This document shows, in pieces, positions 9,510 through 18,072 of a DNA stretch of 64,000 bases. Position 1 is the first letter of the stretch, and every line of letters starts with the position of its first letter. Origin of the DNA: Micromonospora sp045209745 (lineage in GTDB: Bacteria; Actinomycetota; Actinomycetes; Mycobacteriales; Micromonosporaceae); NCBI RefSeq assembly GCF_045209745.1, contig NZ_CP109273.1:620001-684000 (forward strand), given 5' to 3'. Position numbers and translations under genes: made by a program. Under the pieces are notes generated by a model. It was not told the origin of the DNA, did not search any database, and saw nothing but the letters and a program-made list of their open reading frames with translations.

Positions 9510-10859
9510 CTACAGCGCCAGGTAGCGCTGCCGCTCGTACGGGGTGACCTCGCGGCGGTACTGCTCCCACTCGGCCCGCTTGTTGCGCAGGAAGAAGTCG
9601 AAGACGTGCTCGCCGAGCACCTCGGCGACCAGTTCGGAACCGGACATCACGTCGATCGCCTCGGCGAGGTTCTCCGGCAGCGCTTCGTAGCCCATGGCGC
9701 GTCGCTCCGCGCTGGTCAGCGACCAGACGTCGTCCTCGGCGCCCGGCGGCAGCTCGTACCCCTCCTCGATGCCCTTCAGGCCGGCGCCGAGCAGCACCGC
9801 GAAGGCGAGGTACGGGTTGGCCGCCGAGTCCAGTGAGCGGACCTCGACCCGGGCCGAGTTGGGTTTGCCGTAGGCGGGAACCCGGACCAGCGCGGACCGG
9901 TTCAGGTGGCCCCAGCAGACGTACGCCGGGCTCTCGGTGATCCGGTCCGGCAGCGCCAGTGGGAACAGCCGCTTGTACGAGTTGACCCACTGGTTGGTGA
10001 CGGCGGTGTACTCCCGGGCGTGCACCAGCAGGCCGGCGATGAACGACCTGGCCACCTTGGAGAGCTTCATCGGGTCGCCGGCGTCGTGGAAGGCGTTGCG
10101 CTCCCCCTCGAACAGCGACAGGTGGGTGTGCATGCCGCTGCCCGGCTGGTCGGTGAAGGGCTTCGGCATGAAGCTGGCCTGCACGCCGGTGGAGAGCGCG
10201 ACCTCCTTGACCACGTGCCGGAAGGTCATGATGTTGTCGGCGGTGGTCAGCGCGTCGGCGTAGCGCAGGTCGATCTCCTGCTGGCCAGGGGCCACCTCGT
10301 GGTGGCTGTACTCCACCGAGATGCCGATCCGTTCCAGCGCGAGCACGCCCTGGCGGCGGAAGTCCCGAGCCACGGCGTGCGTGGTGTGCTCGAAGTAGCC
10401 GCCGGTGTCGACCGGGGTGGGCACCGAGCCGTCCTGCGGACCGTTCTCCAGCAGGAAGAACTCAATTTCGGGGTGGGTGTAGAAGGTAAAGCCCTTCTCC
10501 GCGGCCTTGGACAGCGCGCGGCGCAGCACGTGCCGGGGGTCGGCCCAGGAGGGACCGCCGTCGGGCAGCAGGATGTCGCAGAACATCCGGGCGCTCTCGC
10601 CGCTGACCCCGCCCTCGAAGGGAAAGACCTGGAAGGTGGTCGGGTCGGGCATGGCCACCATGTCCGATTCGAAGACCCGGGCGAAGCCTTCGATCGCCGA
10701 GCCGTCGAAGCCGATGCCCTCCTCGAAGGCGGCCTCCAACTCGGCGGGCGCCACCGACACGCTCTTGAGCGTGCCCAGCACGTCGGTGAACCACAGCCGG
10801 ACGAACCGGATGTCCCGCTCTTCCAGCGTCCGGAGGACGAACTCCTGCTGACGGTCCAC
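9510..10859 (-). CDS. glnA2: type I glutamine synthetase, GlnA2-like
   Basis: Protein of 449 residues, the length of the shorter GSI proteins. It starts DRQQEFVLRTLEERDIRFVRLWFTDVLG and contains the catalytic signatures FDGSAIEGFARV, EIEFFLL, the ATP-binding KPFTDQPGSGMHTHLSLF region and NRSALVRVP. It resembles mycobacterial GlnA2, which makes glutamine from glutamate, ammonia and ATP. I do not see the adenylylation-loop tyrosine motif of GlnA1 (NLYDLP) in the C-terminal part, so regulation by the nearby GlnE is doubtful for this copy. The start is GTG with a GGGGA-like site. A possible GlnR box lies about 80 bases upstream. Confidence 0.93.
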   Translation of the reverse strand: MDRQQEFVLRTLEERDIRFVRLWFTDVLGTLKSVSVAPAELEAAFEEGIGFDGSAIEGFARVFESDMVAMPDPTTFQVFPFEGGVSGESARMFCDILLPDGGPSWADPRHVLRRALSKAAEKGFTFYTHPEIEFFLLENGPQDGSVPTPVDTGGYFEHTTHAVARDFRRQGVLALERIGISVEYSHHEVAPGQQEIDLRYADALTTADNIMTFRHVVKEVALSTGVQASFMPKPFTDQPGSGMHTHLSLFEGERNAFHDAGDPMKLSKVARSFIAGLLVHAREYTAVTNQWVNSYKRLFPLALPDRITESPAYVCWGHLNRSALVRVPAYGKPNSARVEVRSLDSAANPYLAFAVLLGAGLKGIEEGYELPPGAEDDVWSLTSAERRAMGYEALPENLAEAIDVMSGSELVAEVLGEHVFDFFLRNKRAEWEQYRREVTPYERQRYLAL

Positions 10860-10939
10860 TTCCCCAACCCCTCGCGACGCTCTTTTGTCCGCCTTGGCCG
10901 GGCTGCACCCGACCTGATCGCCCAGTGTTCCCGGGCCTG

Positions 10940-10955
10940 GTTACGCAGACGTTAC
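10940..10955 (-). promoter_or_regulatory. candidate GlnR box upstream of glnA2
   Basis: Read on the minus strand, GTAAC-n6-GTAAC matches the half-site spacing of actinobacterial GlnR boxes (gTnAC-n6-GnAAC). It lies about 80 bases before the glnA2 start, a normal place for a nitrogen-responsive site. The pattern is short and could be chance. Confidence 0.45.
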
Positions 10956-11145
10956 GCGAACTGCCGCCCGCCGTCCCCTCGCATCCCGCCCGGCGAACGG
11001 TGCCTCTGCCGCCCGGCGAACGCATACCGCCGCCGCGTGCCGAGCGCATACCAGCACAGCGTGCCGAGCACGTGCCGCCGCAGCGTGGCGGCCATCTGGT
11101 CCGAGGGTACGAATTCTCCCGCGGAGGCTGGGGCAAGATGAGGAC

Positions 11146-12903
11146 ATGCCCACCCTGCGTCTCGCCCTGTCCCAGGTCAACCCGAGCGTCGGCGACCTCG
11201 CCGGAAACGCCGACCTGGTCCGCAGCTGGACTCGCCAGGCCGCCGATGCCGGTGCCCAGTTGGTGCTCTTCCCGGAGATGATGGTGACCGGGTACCCGGT
11301 CGAGGACCTGGCCTTCCGGCGCTCCTTCGTCGCCGCGTCCCGGGCCGCCGTGGAGCGGCTCGCGGCCGACCTCGCCGCGGACGGTCTCGGCGAACTGCCA
11401 GTCGTGGTCGGCTACCTGGACGCCGACGGACCGCCACAGGTCAGCGGGGACGCCGAGCCGGGCCGGGGCGCCCGCAACGCCGCCGCGCTGCTGCACCGGG
11501 GCGCCGTCGCCGCCCGCTACTTCAAGCACCACCTGCCCAACTACGGGGTCTTCGACGAGGACCGCTACTTCGTCTCCGGCGACACCCTCACCGTGGTGCG
11601 GATCGGCGGCGTGGACGTCGCGCTGACCATCTGCGAGGACCTGTGGCAGGCCGGCGGCCCGTTCGCCGACGCCCGGCGCGCCGGCGTCGGCCTGGTGGTC
11701 AACATCAACGGCTCGCCGTACGAACTCAACAAGGACGACATCCGGCTGCCACTGGTCCGCCGGCGGGCCGCCGAGGCAGGTGCCGCCATCGCGTACGTCA
11801 ACATGACCGGCGGTCAGGACGAGCTGGTCTTCGAGGGCGACTCGATGATTGTGAGCGCCGACGGGGACCTGCTCACCCGGGCCCCGCAGTTCGTCGAGCA
11901 CCTGCTCGTGCACGACATCGAGCTGCCGGCCGCCACCACACCGCCGACCGCGGACGCCGTCGCGGGCGGTATGCGGGTCGTGCACAGCACACTGGACGGC
12001 ATTCCCCCCACACCGTCCGGCCCGGCTGCCACCGGCGGGCTGATCGAGCCGGTGGCCGACGAGGCCGAAGTGTGGCAGGCACTGGTGGTCGGCCTGCGCG
12101 ACTACGTCAACAAGAACCGGTTCCCGTCGGTGGTGCTCGGTCTCTCCGGCGGCATCGACTCGGCAGTGGTGGCCGCGCTGGCCGTCGACGCCCTGGGACC
12201 GGACCGGGTGGTCGGGGTGTCACTGCCCAGCCAGCACTCCTCCGCGCACTCCCGGGAGGACGCCGCCGACCTGGCCAAGCGCACCGGCCTGGATTACCGC
12301 GTCGAGCCGATCCAGCCGATGGTGGACGGCTTCCTGGCCAATTTGTCGCTGTCCGGGGTGGCCGTGGAGAACCTACAGGCCCGGGTCCGCGGCGTGATCC
12401 TGATGGCGCTGTCGAACCAGGAGGGCCACCTGGTGCTGACCACCGGCAACAAGAGCGAGCTGGCGGTCGGCTACTCCACCCTGTACGGCGACTCGGTGGG
12501 CGGCTTCAACCCGGTCAAGGACGTCTGGAAGACCTTGATCTGGCGGCTCGCGAAGTGGCGCAACACGGACGCGGCCCGGCGCGGTGAGACCGCCCCGATC
12601 CCGGAGAACTCCATCGGCAAGCCGCCGAGCGCCGAGTTGAGCCCGGGCCAACTGGACAGCGACAGCCTGCCCGACTACGACGTACTGGACCCGATCCTGA
12701 TCGGCTACGTCGACGGCGACCTCGGCCGCGACGGGCTGGTCGAGTCGGGTCACGACCCGGCAGTCGTGGACAAGGTGCTGCGGCTGGTGGATACCGCCGA
12801 GTACAAGCGACGGCAGTCGGCACCGGGCACGAAGATCTCCATGAAGGCGTTCGGCCGGGACCGCCGTCTGCCGATCACCAACCGGTGGCGCGAGCACGGC
12901 TGA
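11146..12903 (+). CDS. nadE: glutamine-dependent NAD+ synthetase
   Basis: Protein of 585 residues with the two-domain layout of glutamine-dependent NadE. The N-terminal nitrilase-type amidase (1 to ~260) has a catalytic Glu in FPEMMVTGYPVEDL, a Lys in YFKHHLPNYGVFDE and a Cys in ICEDLW (about 162). The C-terminal synthetase domain has the ATP pyrophosphatase loop SGGIDSAVVAAL (about 333) and TTGNKSELAVGYSTLYGD. It amidates deamido-NAD to NAD+ with ammonia channelled from glutamine. The ATG follows a weak GAGG. A hairpin terminator follows at 12918-12947. Confidence 0.95.
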   Translation: MPTLRLALSQVNPSVGDLAGNADLVRSWTRQAADAGAQLVLFPEMMVTGYPVEDLAFRRSFVAASRAAVERLAADLAADGLGELPVVVGYLDADGPPQVSGDAEPGRGARNAAALLHRGAVAARYFKHHLPNYGVFDEDRYFVSGDTLTVVRIGGVDVALTICEDLWQAGGPFADARRAGVGLVVNINGSPYELNKDDIRLPLVRRRAAEAGAAIAYVNMTGGQDELVFEGDSMIVSADGDLLTRAPQFVEHLLVHDIELPAATTPPTADAVAGGMRVVHSTLDGIPPTPSGPAATGGLIEPVADEAEVWQALVVGLRDYVNKNRFPSVVLGLSGGIDSAVVAALAVDALGPDRVVGVSLPSQHSSAHSREDAADLAKRTGLDYRVEPIQPMVDGFLANLSLSGVAVENLQARVRGVILMALSNQEGHLVLTTGNKSELAVGYSTLYGDSVGGFNPVKDVWKTLIWRLAKWRNTDAARRGETAPIPENSIGKPPSAELSPGQLDSDSLPDYDVLDPILIGYVDGDLGRDGLVESGHDPAVVDKVLRLVDTAEYKRRQSAPGTKISMKAFGRDRRLPITNRWREHG

Positions 12904-12917
12904 GCCGTACACCCGGG

Positions 12918-12947
12918 GGTGCCGGGTCGGTGGCACGACCCGGCACC
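12918..12947 (+). terminator. hairpin terminator after nadE
   Basis: A perfect 12-bp stem (GGTGCCGGGTCG with 12936-12947) and a 6-base loop, 15 bases after the nadE stop and upstream of panB. Confidence 0.7.
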
Positions 12948-13065
12948 GCCTCGCGGCGGTCCAGTGACATCTTGCACTGGGCCCTGTCGTCACCCCGTCT
13001 CGCGGTGCGACGATCGCGACGGAACCCGGGGACCGCGCAGGCGGCCTCGAGGAAGGGAGACAGAG

Positions 13066-13911
13066 ATGGTGGAGTCCACTCCGAACGAGGTGACCGCCCT
13101 GTACGGCGGCCCGGCCACCCGACGGGTCCGCACCCGCGACCTGATCGCCGCCAAGGAGCGCGGCGAACGGTGGCCGATGCTCACCTCGTACGACCAGTAC
13201 ACGGCGTCGATCTTCGACCAGGCCGGCGTCCCGGTGCTGCTGGTCGGCGACTCGGCCGCGAACAACGTGTTCGGCTACGAGACGACCCTGCCGGTAACCG
13301 TCGAGGAGTTGCTCCCGCTGGCGCGGGCCGTGGTGCGGGCGACCCGGCAGGCGCTGGTGGTCGGTGACCTGCCGTTCGGCTCGTACGAGGAGGGCCCGAC
13401 CCAGGCGCTGCGCACCGCCGTCCGGTTCATGAAGGAGGGCGGCTGCCACGCGGTGAAGCTGGAGGGCGGCCGCCGCTGCGCCGCGCAGATCGCCGCGATC
13501 GTCGCCGCCGGCATTCCGGTCATGGCGCACATCGGATTCACCCCGCAGAGCGAGCACACCCTGGGCGGCTACCGCGTGCAGGGCCGGGGCGACACGGCCG
13601 ACGAGGTGCTCGCCGACGCACGGGCGGTGACGGAGGCGGGCGCGTTCGCGGTGGTGCTGGAAATGGTGCCCGGCGAGGTGGCCAAGCGGATCACCCACGA
13701 ACTGCCGATCCCTACGGTGGGCATCGGCGCCGGCCCGGACACCGACGCGCAGGTGTTGGTCTGGCAGGACATGGCCGGCTTGCGTACCGGCAAGGCGCCA
13801 CGCTTCGTCAAGCGGTACGCGGACCTGGCCGGCGCCCTCACCGACGCCACCCGTCGTTTCGCCGACGAGGTCCGAGGCGGCGATTTCCCGGCCGCCGAGC
13901 ACACTTTCTAG
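13066..13911 (+). CDS. panB: 3-methyl-2-oxobutanoate hydroxymethyltransferase
   Basis: Protein of 281 residues. PanB transfers a hydroxymethyl group from methylenetetrahydrofolate to ketoisovalerate, the first committed step to pantothenate and CoA. Visible motifs are MLTSYDQYTASIFDQAG, VGDSAANNVFGYETTLPVT (Mg-binding Asp), VKLEGG and the catalytic-region VPGEVAKRIT, then PTVGIGAGPDTDAQVLVWQDM. The ATG follows a GGAAGGGAGA ribosome site. It lies close to glnE, glnA2 and nadE, as panB does in mycobacteria. Confidence 0.95.
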   Translation: MVESTPNEVTALYGGPATRRVRTRDLIAAKERGERWPMLTSYDQYTASIFDQAGVPVLLVGDSAANNVFGYETTLPVTVEELLPLARAVVRATRQALVVGDLPFGSYEEGPTQALRTAVRFMKEGGCHAVKLEGGRRCAAQIAAIVAAGIPVMAHIGFTPQSEHTLGGYRVQGRGDTADEVLADARAVTEAGAFAVVLEMVPGEVAKRITHELPIPTVGIGAGPDTDAQVLVWQDMAGLRTGKAPRFVKRYADLAGALTDATRRFADEVRGGDFPAAEHTF

Positions 13912-13918
13912 CGCGGAC

Positions 13919-14009
13919 AGCGGCGTGATCGACTCGGTTTTGCCAATATCGGGGTATCCCTGGCAACGGGACACCCCGATATCAACGAACCGGAGTCGAT
14001 CACGCCGCT
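13919..14009. terminator. long imperfect palindrome between convergent genes
   Basis: The outer arms (13919-13939 and 13988-14009, AGCGGCGTGATCGACTC...) pair over 21 bases with one bulge. Nested inner arms ATATCGGGGT and ACCCCGATAT pair again. The unit sits exactly between panB (+) and the F420 reductase (-), so a two-way terminator is the simplest reading, although its length suggests a dispersed intergenic element. Confidence 0.6.
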
Positions 14010-14019
14010 CGGGACCTCG

Positions 14020-14718
14020 TCAGAGGTCAGTGACGCGGATGCCGGCGTGTGCCTTGTAGCGCTTGTTGATGGCGATCAGGTTGGCGGTGAACGCCTCGAT
14101 CTGGTGGGCGTTGCGCAGCCGGCCGGCGTAGATGCCGCGCATTCCGGGGATCCGGGCGGCGAGCGCGCCTACCACGTCGACCACCTCGCGGTCCTCGGTG
14201 CAGATCAGCACGTCCAGGTCGATCCGATCGACTTCGGGGTCGGCCAGCAGCGGGGCACTGACGTGGTTGAACGCCGCGCAGACCCGGGAGTTGGGCAGCA
14301 ACGCGGCGGCCTGCTGCACGGCGCTGCCCTCGGCGACGGTCAGCGCGTACGGGCCCTGCTTGTCGAAGCCGAGCGGGTTGACGCAATCGACGACGATCCG
14401 GCCGGCGAGCGGCTCGGCGAGAGCGGCGACGGTGGCGGCGTGCCCGTCCCACGGCACCGCGATGATCACCACGTCGCTCCGTCGGGCCACCTCATCGTTG
14501 GCCGCACCGGTGATGCTGCCGTCGGCCGGCACCCCGGGCAGGGCGGCGATCTCAGCCGCGGACTCGGCGGCCCGCTCAGCGGACCGGGAGCCGATCAGCA
14601 CCGTCTGCCCGGCCCTCGCGAACCGGTAGGCGAGGCCCCGCCCCTGGTCGCCGGTGCCACCGATGATGCCAACCGTCAGCCCGGACACGTCGGGCAGCGT
14701 GCTCGCGTCGTATGCCAT
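14020..14718 (-). CDS. npdG: F420-dependent NADP reductase (Fno/NpdG family)
   Basis: Protein of 232 residues. A Rossmann loop is present near the N-terminus (TVGIIGGTGDQGRGLAYRFA), then GSRSAERA (NADP phosphate-binding), VIIAVPWDGH, and PNSRVCAAFNHVSAPLL, the F420H2:NADP+ oxidoreductase pattern. The enzyme passes hydride between coenzyme F420 and NADP, supplying reduced F420 to actinobacterial oxidoreductases. ATG at 14718 with GAGGA about eight bases upstream. A short gap separates it from the RNB nuclease gene. Confidence 0.88.
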   Translation of the reverse strand: MAYDASTLPDVSGLTVGIIGGTGDQGRGLAYRFARAGQTVLIGSRSAERAAESAAEIAALPGVPADGSITGAANDEVARRSDVVIIAVPWDGHAATVAALAEPLAGRIVVDCVNPLGFDKQGPYALTVAEGSAVQQAAALLPNSRVCAAFNHVSAPLLADPEVDRIDLDVLICTEDREVVDVVGALAARIPGMRGIYAGRLRNAHQIEAFTANLIAINKRYKAHAGIRVTDL

Positions 14719-14827
14719 GGGTTCATCCTCGCAAACCGCCCGGCCCGACTGCAGCGCCGAGCGCTGTGACAATCCCCGCTGCCGCCGGCTGACCGCGCCT
14801 GCGCCGGGCGAGGAGCCGGGCGTTGGG

Positions 14828-16258
14828 TCAGGCCAGCTCGAACAGGACCGTGCGGGCGGTCGGGTCGGCGGTGACGAGTCGGACCCGGACCCGTTCGCCG
14901 AGCGGGAGTTGGCCGAGGCAGCGGCCGCGTACCGGCGGGGCGTCCAGCGCGACCGTGCCGCCGGGCGGTCGGGTGCGGGCTCGGCCGTTGGGCGGGGCGT
15001 CGACGTCGAGCACGGCCGCGTCGAAGGTCTCGCCCACCCGATCCGCCAGCAGCACCGCCTCGGCCAGCTCGACGGCACCCCGGGCGGCAGCCGAGGCGGT
15101 CCGGTCGGTGCTCGCCATCACCTCGGGCAGCCGGGGCAGCGCGGAGCGGGCCCAGTCGGGCACCGGCCGGCCCGCGTACAGGGCCAGGCAGACCTCGGTG
15201 GCGTACCGGTCGGCCAGGCGCCGCAACGGCGCCGTGACGTGGGCGTACGCGGCCGCCACGCCACCGTGCTCCGGTTGCTCCGGCGTCGTCCCGTCGAAGG
15301 CGGTGTACGCGGCGCCGCGCATCAGCTCGGCGGCCTGGTCGATGAACGCGGCGGCGCGCGGCTGGGCGGCGTCCAACCCGGCGACCACCTGACCCGGGCC
15401 GACATCGTCGGGCCAGTGCACGCCCAGCGGCGCGGCGGCGGCCCGTAGTCGCTGCACCGCCTCCGGTTTCGGCGCCGGCATGGTGCGCAGCACGCCAATC
15501 CCACCGGCCAGCATGATGTCGGCGGCGGCCATCCCGGTCAGCAGGGAGATCTGGGCGTTGTGTTCCTCCATCGGCACCGGCGCGCGCAGCACCAGCCGCC
15601 AGCCCTCGCCGTCGGGCTCCAGATCCTGCTCGGGGAGCGGCAGGTTGATGGCGCCGCGCCGCAACCCTCGGGCAGTCAGCCGGTCACCGAGCTCGGGCAG
15701 TAGCGCGATCGGGTCGGGTAGCCGCCCGGCGTCGGCTGCCGCCTGCACCCCGGTGTAGTCGAGTTTGGCCCGGCTGCGGACCAGGGCGCGTTCCAGCTCG
15801 ACGGCCACGATGCCGCCGTCGGCGTCCAGGTCGATGGTCCAGATCACCGCGGCCCGGTCGTCGTCGGGGAGCAGGCTGGCCGCACCCTCGCTGAGCGTCC
15901 GGGGATGCAGCGGCACGTTCCCGTCGGGCAGGTAGATGGTCTGCCCTCGCCGCCAGGTCTCCGCCTCCAGCGCGCCGCCCGGAGTCACGTGTGCCGCGAC
16001 GTCGGCGATCGCGTATCGCACCCGGTAGCCCCCACCTGGGCTGCGGGCCAGGTGCATCGCCTGGTCCAGGTCGCGGGAGCTGGCCGGGTCAACCGTGACG
16101 AACGGTACGTCGGTGCGGTCGACGGGCGGCTGCGGCGGTGCCGCAGCCGCTTCGTCGGCCTCACGCTGGGCGTCGGCCGAAAAGTCCTCGGACAGGCCGA
16201 GCTCGCGGCGCAGGGCGCCGAAGTCGATGCGGGGCGCGAGTACGCGTCGGATGACCAC
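14828..16258 (-). CDS. RNB-domain exoribonuclease (RNase II/R family)
   Basis: Protein of 476 residues, shorter than RNase R or II because it lacks N-terminal cold-shock domains and keeps only a short C-terminal OB-like segment. The RNB catalytic motif is VTVDPASSRDLDQAMHLA, with clustered Asp ligands, followed by YAIADVAAHV, YLPDGNVPLHPRTLSEGAASLLP and YAHVTAPLRRLADRY. Members degrade RNA 3' to 5'. GTG start with weak spacing. Such compact RNB proteins are common in actinobacteria; the substrate is unknown. Confidence 0.88.
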   Translation of the reverse strand: MVIRRVLAPRIDFGALRRELGLSEDFSADAQREADEAAAAPPQPPVDRTDVPFVTVDPASSRDLDQAMHLARSPGGGYRVRYAIADVAAHVTPGGALEAETWRRGQTIYLPDGNVPLHPRTLSEGAASLLPDDDRAAVIWTIDLDADGGIVAVELERALVRSRAKLDYTGVQAAADAGRLPDPIALLPELGDRLTARGLRRGAINLPLPEQDLEPDGEGWRLVLRAPVPMEEHNAQISLLTGMAAADIMLAGGIGVLRTMPAPKPEAVQRLRAAAAPLGVHWPDDVGPGQVVAGLDAAQPRAAAFIDQAAELMRGAAYTAFDGTTPEQPEHGGVAAAYAHVTAPLRRLADRYATEVCLALYAGRPVPDWARSALPRLPEVMASTDRTASAAARGAVELAEAVLLADRVGETFDAAVLDVDAPPNGRARTRPPGGTVALDAPPVRGRCLGQLPLGERVRVRLVTADPTARTVLFELA

Positions 16259-16351
16259 GGGTCAATCCTGACAGTGCCGCGGGTGATCCGCTTCCGGTGA
16301 CCGGCCGAGAAATCCGCCCGACCCACCAACGGGCCAGCGTGACCCGCCCTC

Positions 16352-17128
16352 TCAGCCGGTCGCCTTTCGAGCGGTACTGCGCGAGCCCCGGGGGGCGGTG
16401 GCTCGTGCGGCGGCCGGGCGGGCCGGCGACTTGCGGGCGGTCACCTTGCGGGCCGGGGCCTTGGCCGCGACGGTCTTCTTCGCCGTCGTCTTCTTCGCCG
16501 TCGTCTTCGCCGGGGCCTTCTTCGCCGTCGTCTTCTTGGCCGGTGCCTTCTTGGCGGTCGTCTTCTTGGCCGGTGCCTTCTTGGCCGGTGCCTTCTTGGC
16601 GGCCGTCTTCTTCACCGCTGTCTTCTTGACGGGGGACGTCCTGGTCGCGGTCTTGCGCGCTGGCGCCTTCGCTGCGGCAGTGGTCTTCTTCGCCGCCGAG
16701 GTGGTGGTCTTCCTGGGCGCGCTCACTGTCTTTTTCGCCGTACCGGTGGTCTTCTTCGCGGCGGCGGTGGTCTTACTCGCCGCAGACGCCGGGGTCCGCT
16801 TAGCGGCGGTGGTCGTCTTGCGGGTGGCGGTCGAGGTCTTCGCCGGCGCCTTCTTGGCCGCGGTGGACGCCTTGGTCGTGGCCTTGGTCATCGCCTTCTT
16901 CGCGGGGGCCTTCGTGGCCGCCGTGGTGGTCTTCTTGGCCGGGGCACGCCCCGCGCCGCCGGCGGCCTTCCTGGCCGGGGCCTTCGCCGCAGCCGCAGCC
17001 GCAGCCGCGGTGGACTTGCGGACGGGGGTGGTCCGGCTCGCCGCAGTGTTCCGCTCCGCCGCAGCGGTCTTCTTCGCGGTGGTGCGCCGGGCGGCCGGGC
17101 GGGTGGTGGCCTGCTGGGTCTCGGCCAT
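16352..17128 (-). CDS. Lys/Ala-rich histone H1-like DNA-binding protein
   Basis: Protein of 258 residues made almost entirely of Ala, Lys, Thr, Pro and Arg, with many KKTTAKKAPAK and AAKKT repeats and no globular domain. This is the composition of bacterial H1-like or HU-tail proteins that coat DNA or bind nucleic acid through basic disordered tails. There is no N-terminal HU fold here, so it is H1-like rather than an HU fusion. ATG with AAGGAGGG at good spacing. The repetition is also visible at base level. Confidence 0.8.
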   Translation of the reverse strand: MAETQQATTRPAARRTTAKKTAAAERNTAASRTTPVRKSTAAAAAAAAKAPARKAAGGAGRAPAKKTTTAATKAPAKKAMTKATTKASTAAKKAPAKTSTATRKTTTAAKRTPASAASKTTAAAKKTTGTAKKTVSAPRKTTTSAAKKTTAAAKAPARKTATRTSPVKKTAVKKTAAKKAPAKKAPAKKTTAKKAPAKKTTAKKAPAKTTAKKTTAKKTVAAKAPARKVTARKSPARPAAARATAPRGSRSTARKATG

Positions 17129-17210
17129 CGTGGTTCCCTCCTTGGGGACGTGCTCTCGCGTGCGTCCTCGCGGAGCACGAAATACCTCGGCGCGGGCCGT
17201 CCCGCGCCGC

Positions 17211-17414
17211 CTACTTGTCCTCCCCGGCCCAACGAGCGTCCTCGGCATCCCACGCCTCGTTCCGCTCCTGCACACGCTGCAGGGCGTTTTCCGCGTCGGC
17301 CGCCGAGTCGTACGGGCCGAGAACGTGCTTCGCCGGGCACACGTTGGCTTCCGTCTCGACCCGGTGATGCCTGGTGCACCAGTAGAACTGCCCACTACGT
17401 CCGCTGTCGCTCAT
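17211..17414 (-). CDS. small conserved hypothetical protein with Cys/His motif
   Basis: Protein of 67 residues beginning MSDSGRSGQFYWCTRHHRVE, with WCTRHHRVE...CPAKHVLGPYDSAADAENAL. The two Cys and paired His could bind one metal. The C-terminal half looks like a single amphipathic helix. The ATG at 17414 is the first in frame that gives a plausible N-terminus. It sits upstream of the H1-like gene on the same strand. I do not recognise a characterised family. Confidence 0.65.
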   Translation of the reverse strand: MSDSGRSGQFYWCTRHHRVETEANVCPAKHVLGPYDSAADAENALQRVQERNEAWDAEDARWAGEDK

Positions 17415-17552
17415 GGGAATCACTGTGCACCGCGAACCGACCGGCCGCCACCGGATCGCACAAGTCACCGACCCTCTCCACAGTAGATATGCATGCCGCG
17501 CGACGGGCCGGAACACCGAAAGAGGTGCAGGTCAGTCTCGCTGGCGGCGGCC

Positions 17553-17558
17553 TATGAT
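17553..17558 (+). promoter_or_regulatory. -10 hexamer of a leaderless promoter
   Basis: TATGAT is a near-consensus -10 element, six bases before the ATG at 17565, and no ribosome site is present. A leaderless mRNA for the Nudix gene is likely. Confidence 0.55.
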
Positions 17559-17564
17559 CGCCGG

Positions 17565-18062
17565 ATGGCGATACCGGACTACATCGCGGGAATGCGCAAA
17601 CACGTCGGCCACGACCTGCTGTGGCTGCCCAGCGTCAGCGCGGTGGTCCGCAACGACGCCGGGGAGCTGCTGCTCGGTCAGCGTGCCGACGACGGGCGCT
17701 GGTCGGTGATTAGCGGTTTCGTCGAGCCTGGCGAGCAGCCGGCCACCGCGCTGGTCCGCGAGGTCCACGAGGAGACGGGCCTGGACGTCGCGCCGGTGCG
17801 GATGTCCAGCGCCGTCTCGCACCCGCACACCTACCCAAATGGGGACCGCTGCGAATACCTCAACCTGGGTTTCCTGTGCCGACTGGTGGCCGGCACCGCC
17901 CGGGTCAACGACGACGAGTCGTTGGCCGTGGGGTGGTTCCCGTTGGACCGGCTGCCCGAGTTGGACAAGCACGCTCTGCTGGTCCTCGCCTACGCGCTGC
18001 GCGAGAACCAGGTGGCCGGCTATCTGGAGCCGGGCACGACGTGGGACGACGTGCCCGACTGA
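17565..18062 (+). CDS. Nudix hydrolase
   Basis: Protein of 165 residues with a complete Nudix box, GFVEPGEQPATALVREVHEETGLDV (about 46-70), including the metal-binding REVHEE. It would hydrolyse a nucleoside diphosphate linked to another group; the PHTYPNGDRCEYLNLGFLC segment is typical of actinobacterial Nudix proteins whose substrate is not fixed. The start is set by the near-consensus -10 hexamer at 17553. It converges with the membrane protein at 18073. Confidence 0.88.
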   Translation: MAIPDYIAGMRKHVGHDLLWLPSVSAVVRNDAGELLLGQRADDGRWSVISGFVEPGEQPATALVREVHEETGLDVAPVRMSSAVSHPHTYPNGDRCEYLNLGFLCRLVAGTARVNDDESLAVGWFPLDRLPELDKHALLVLAYALRENQVAGYLEPGTTWDDVPD

Positions 18063-18072
18063 GCCGCGCGGA

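Noticed and set aside
16398..17486. Plus-strand open frame with repeated hydrophobic residues over the H1-like gene
   Set aside because: It is the mirror of the Lys/Ala codons (CTT/GCC become hydrophobic), and the minus-strand gene has a strong ribosome site and known composition.
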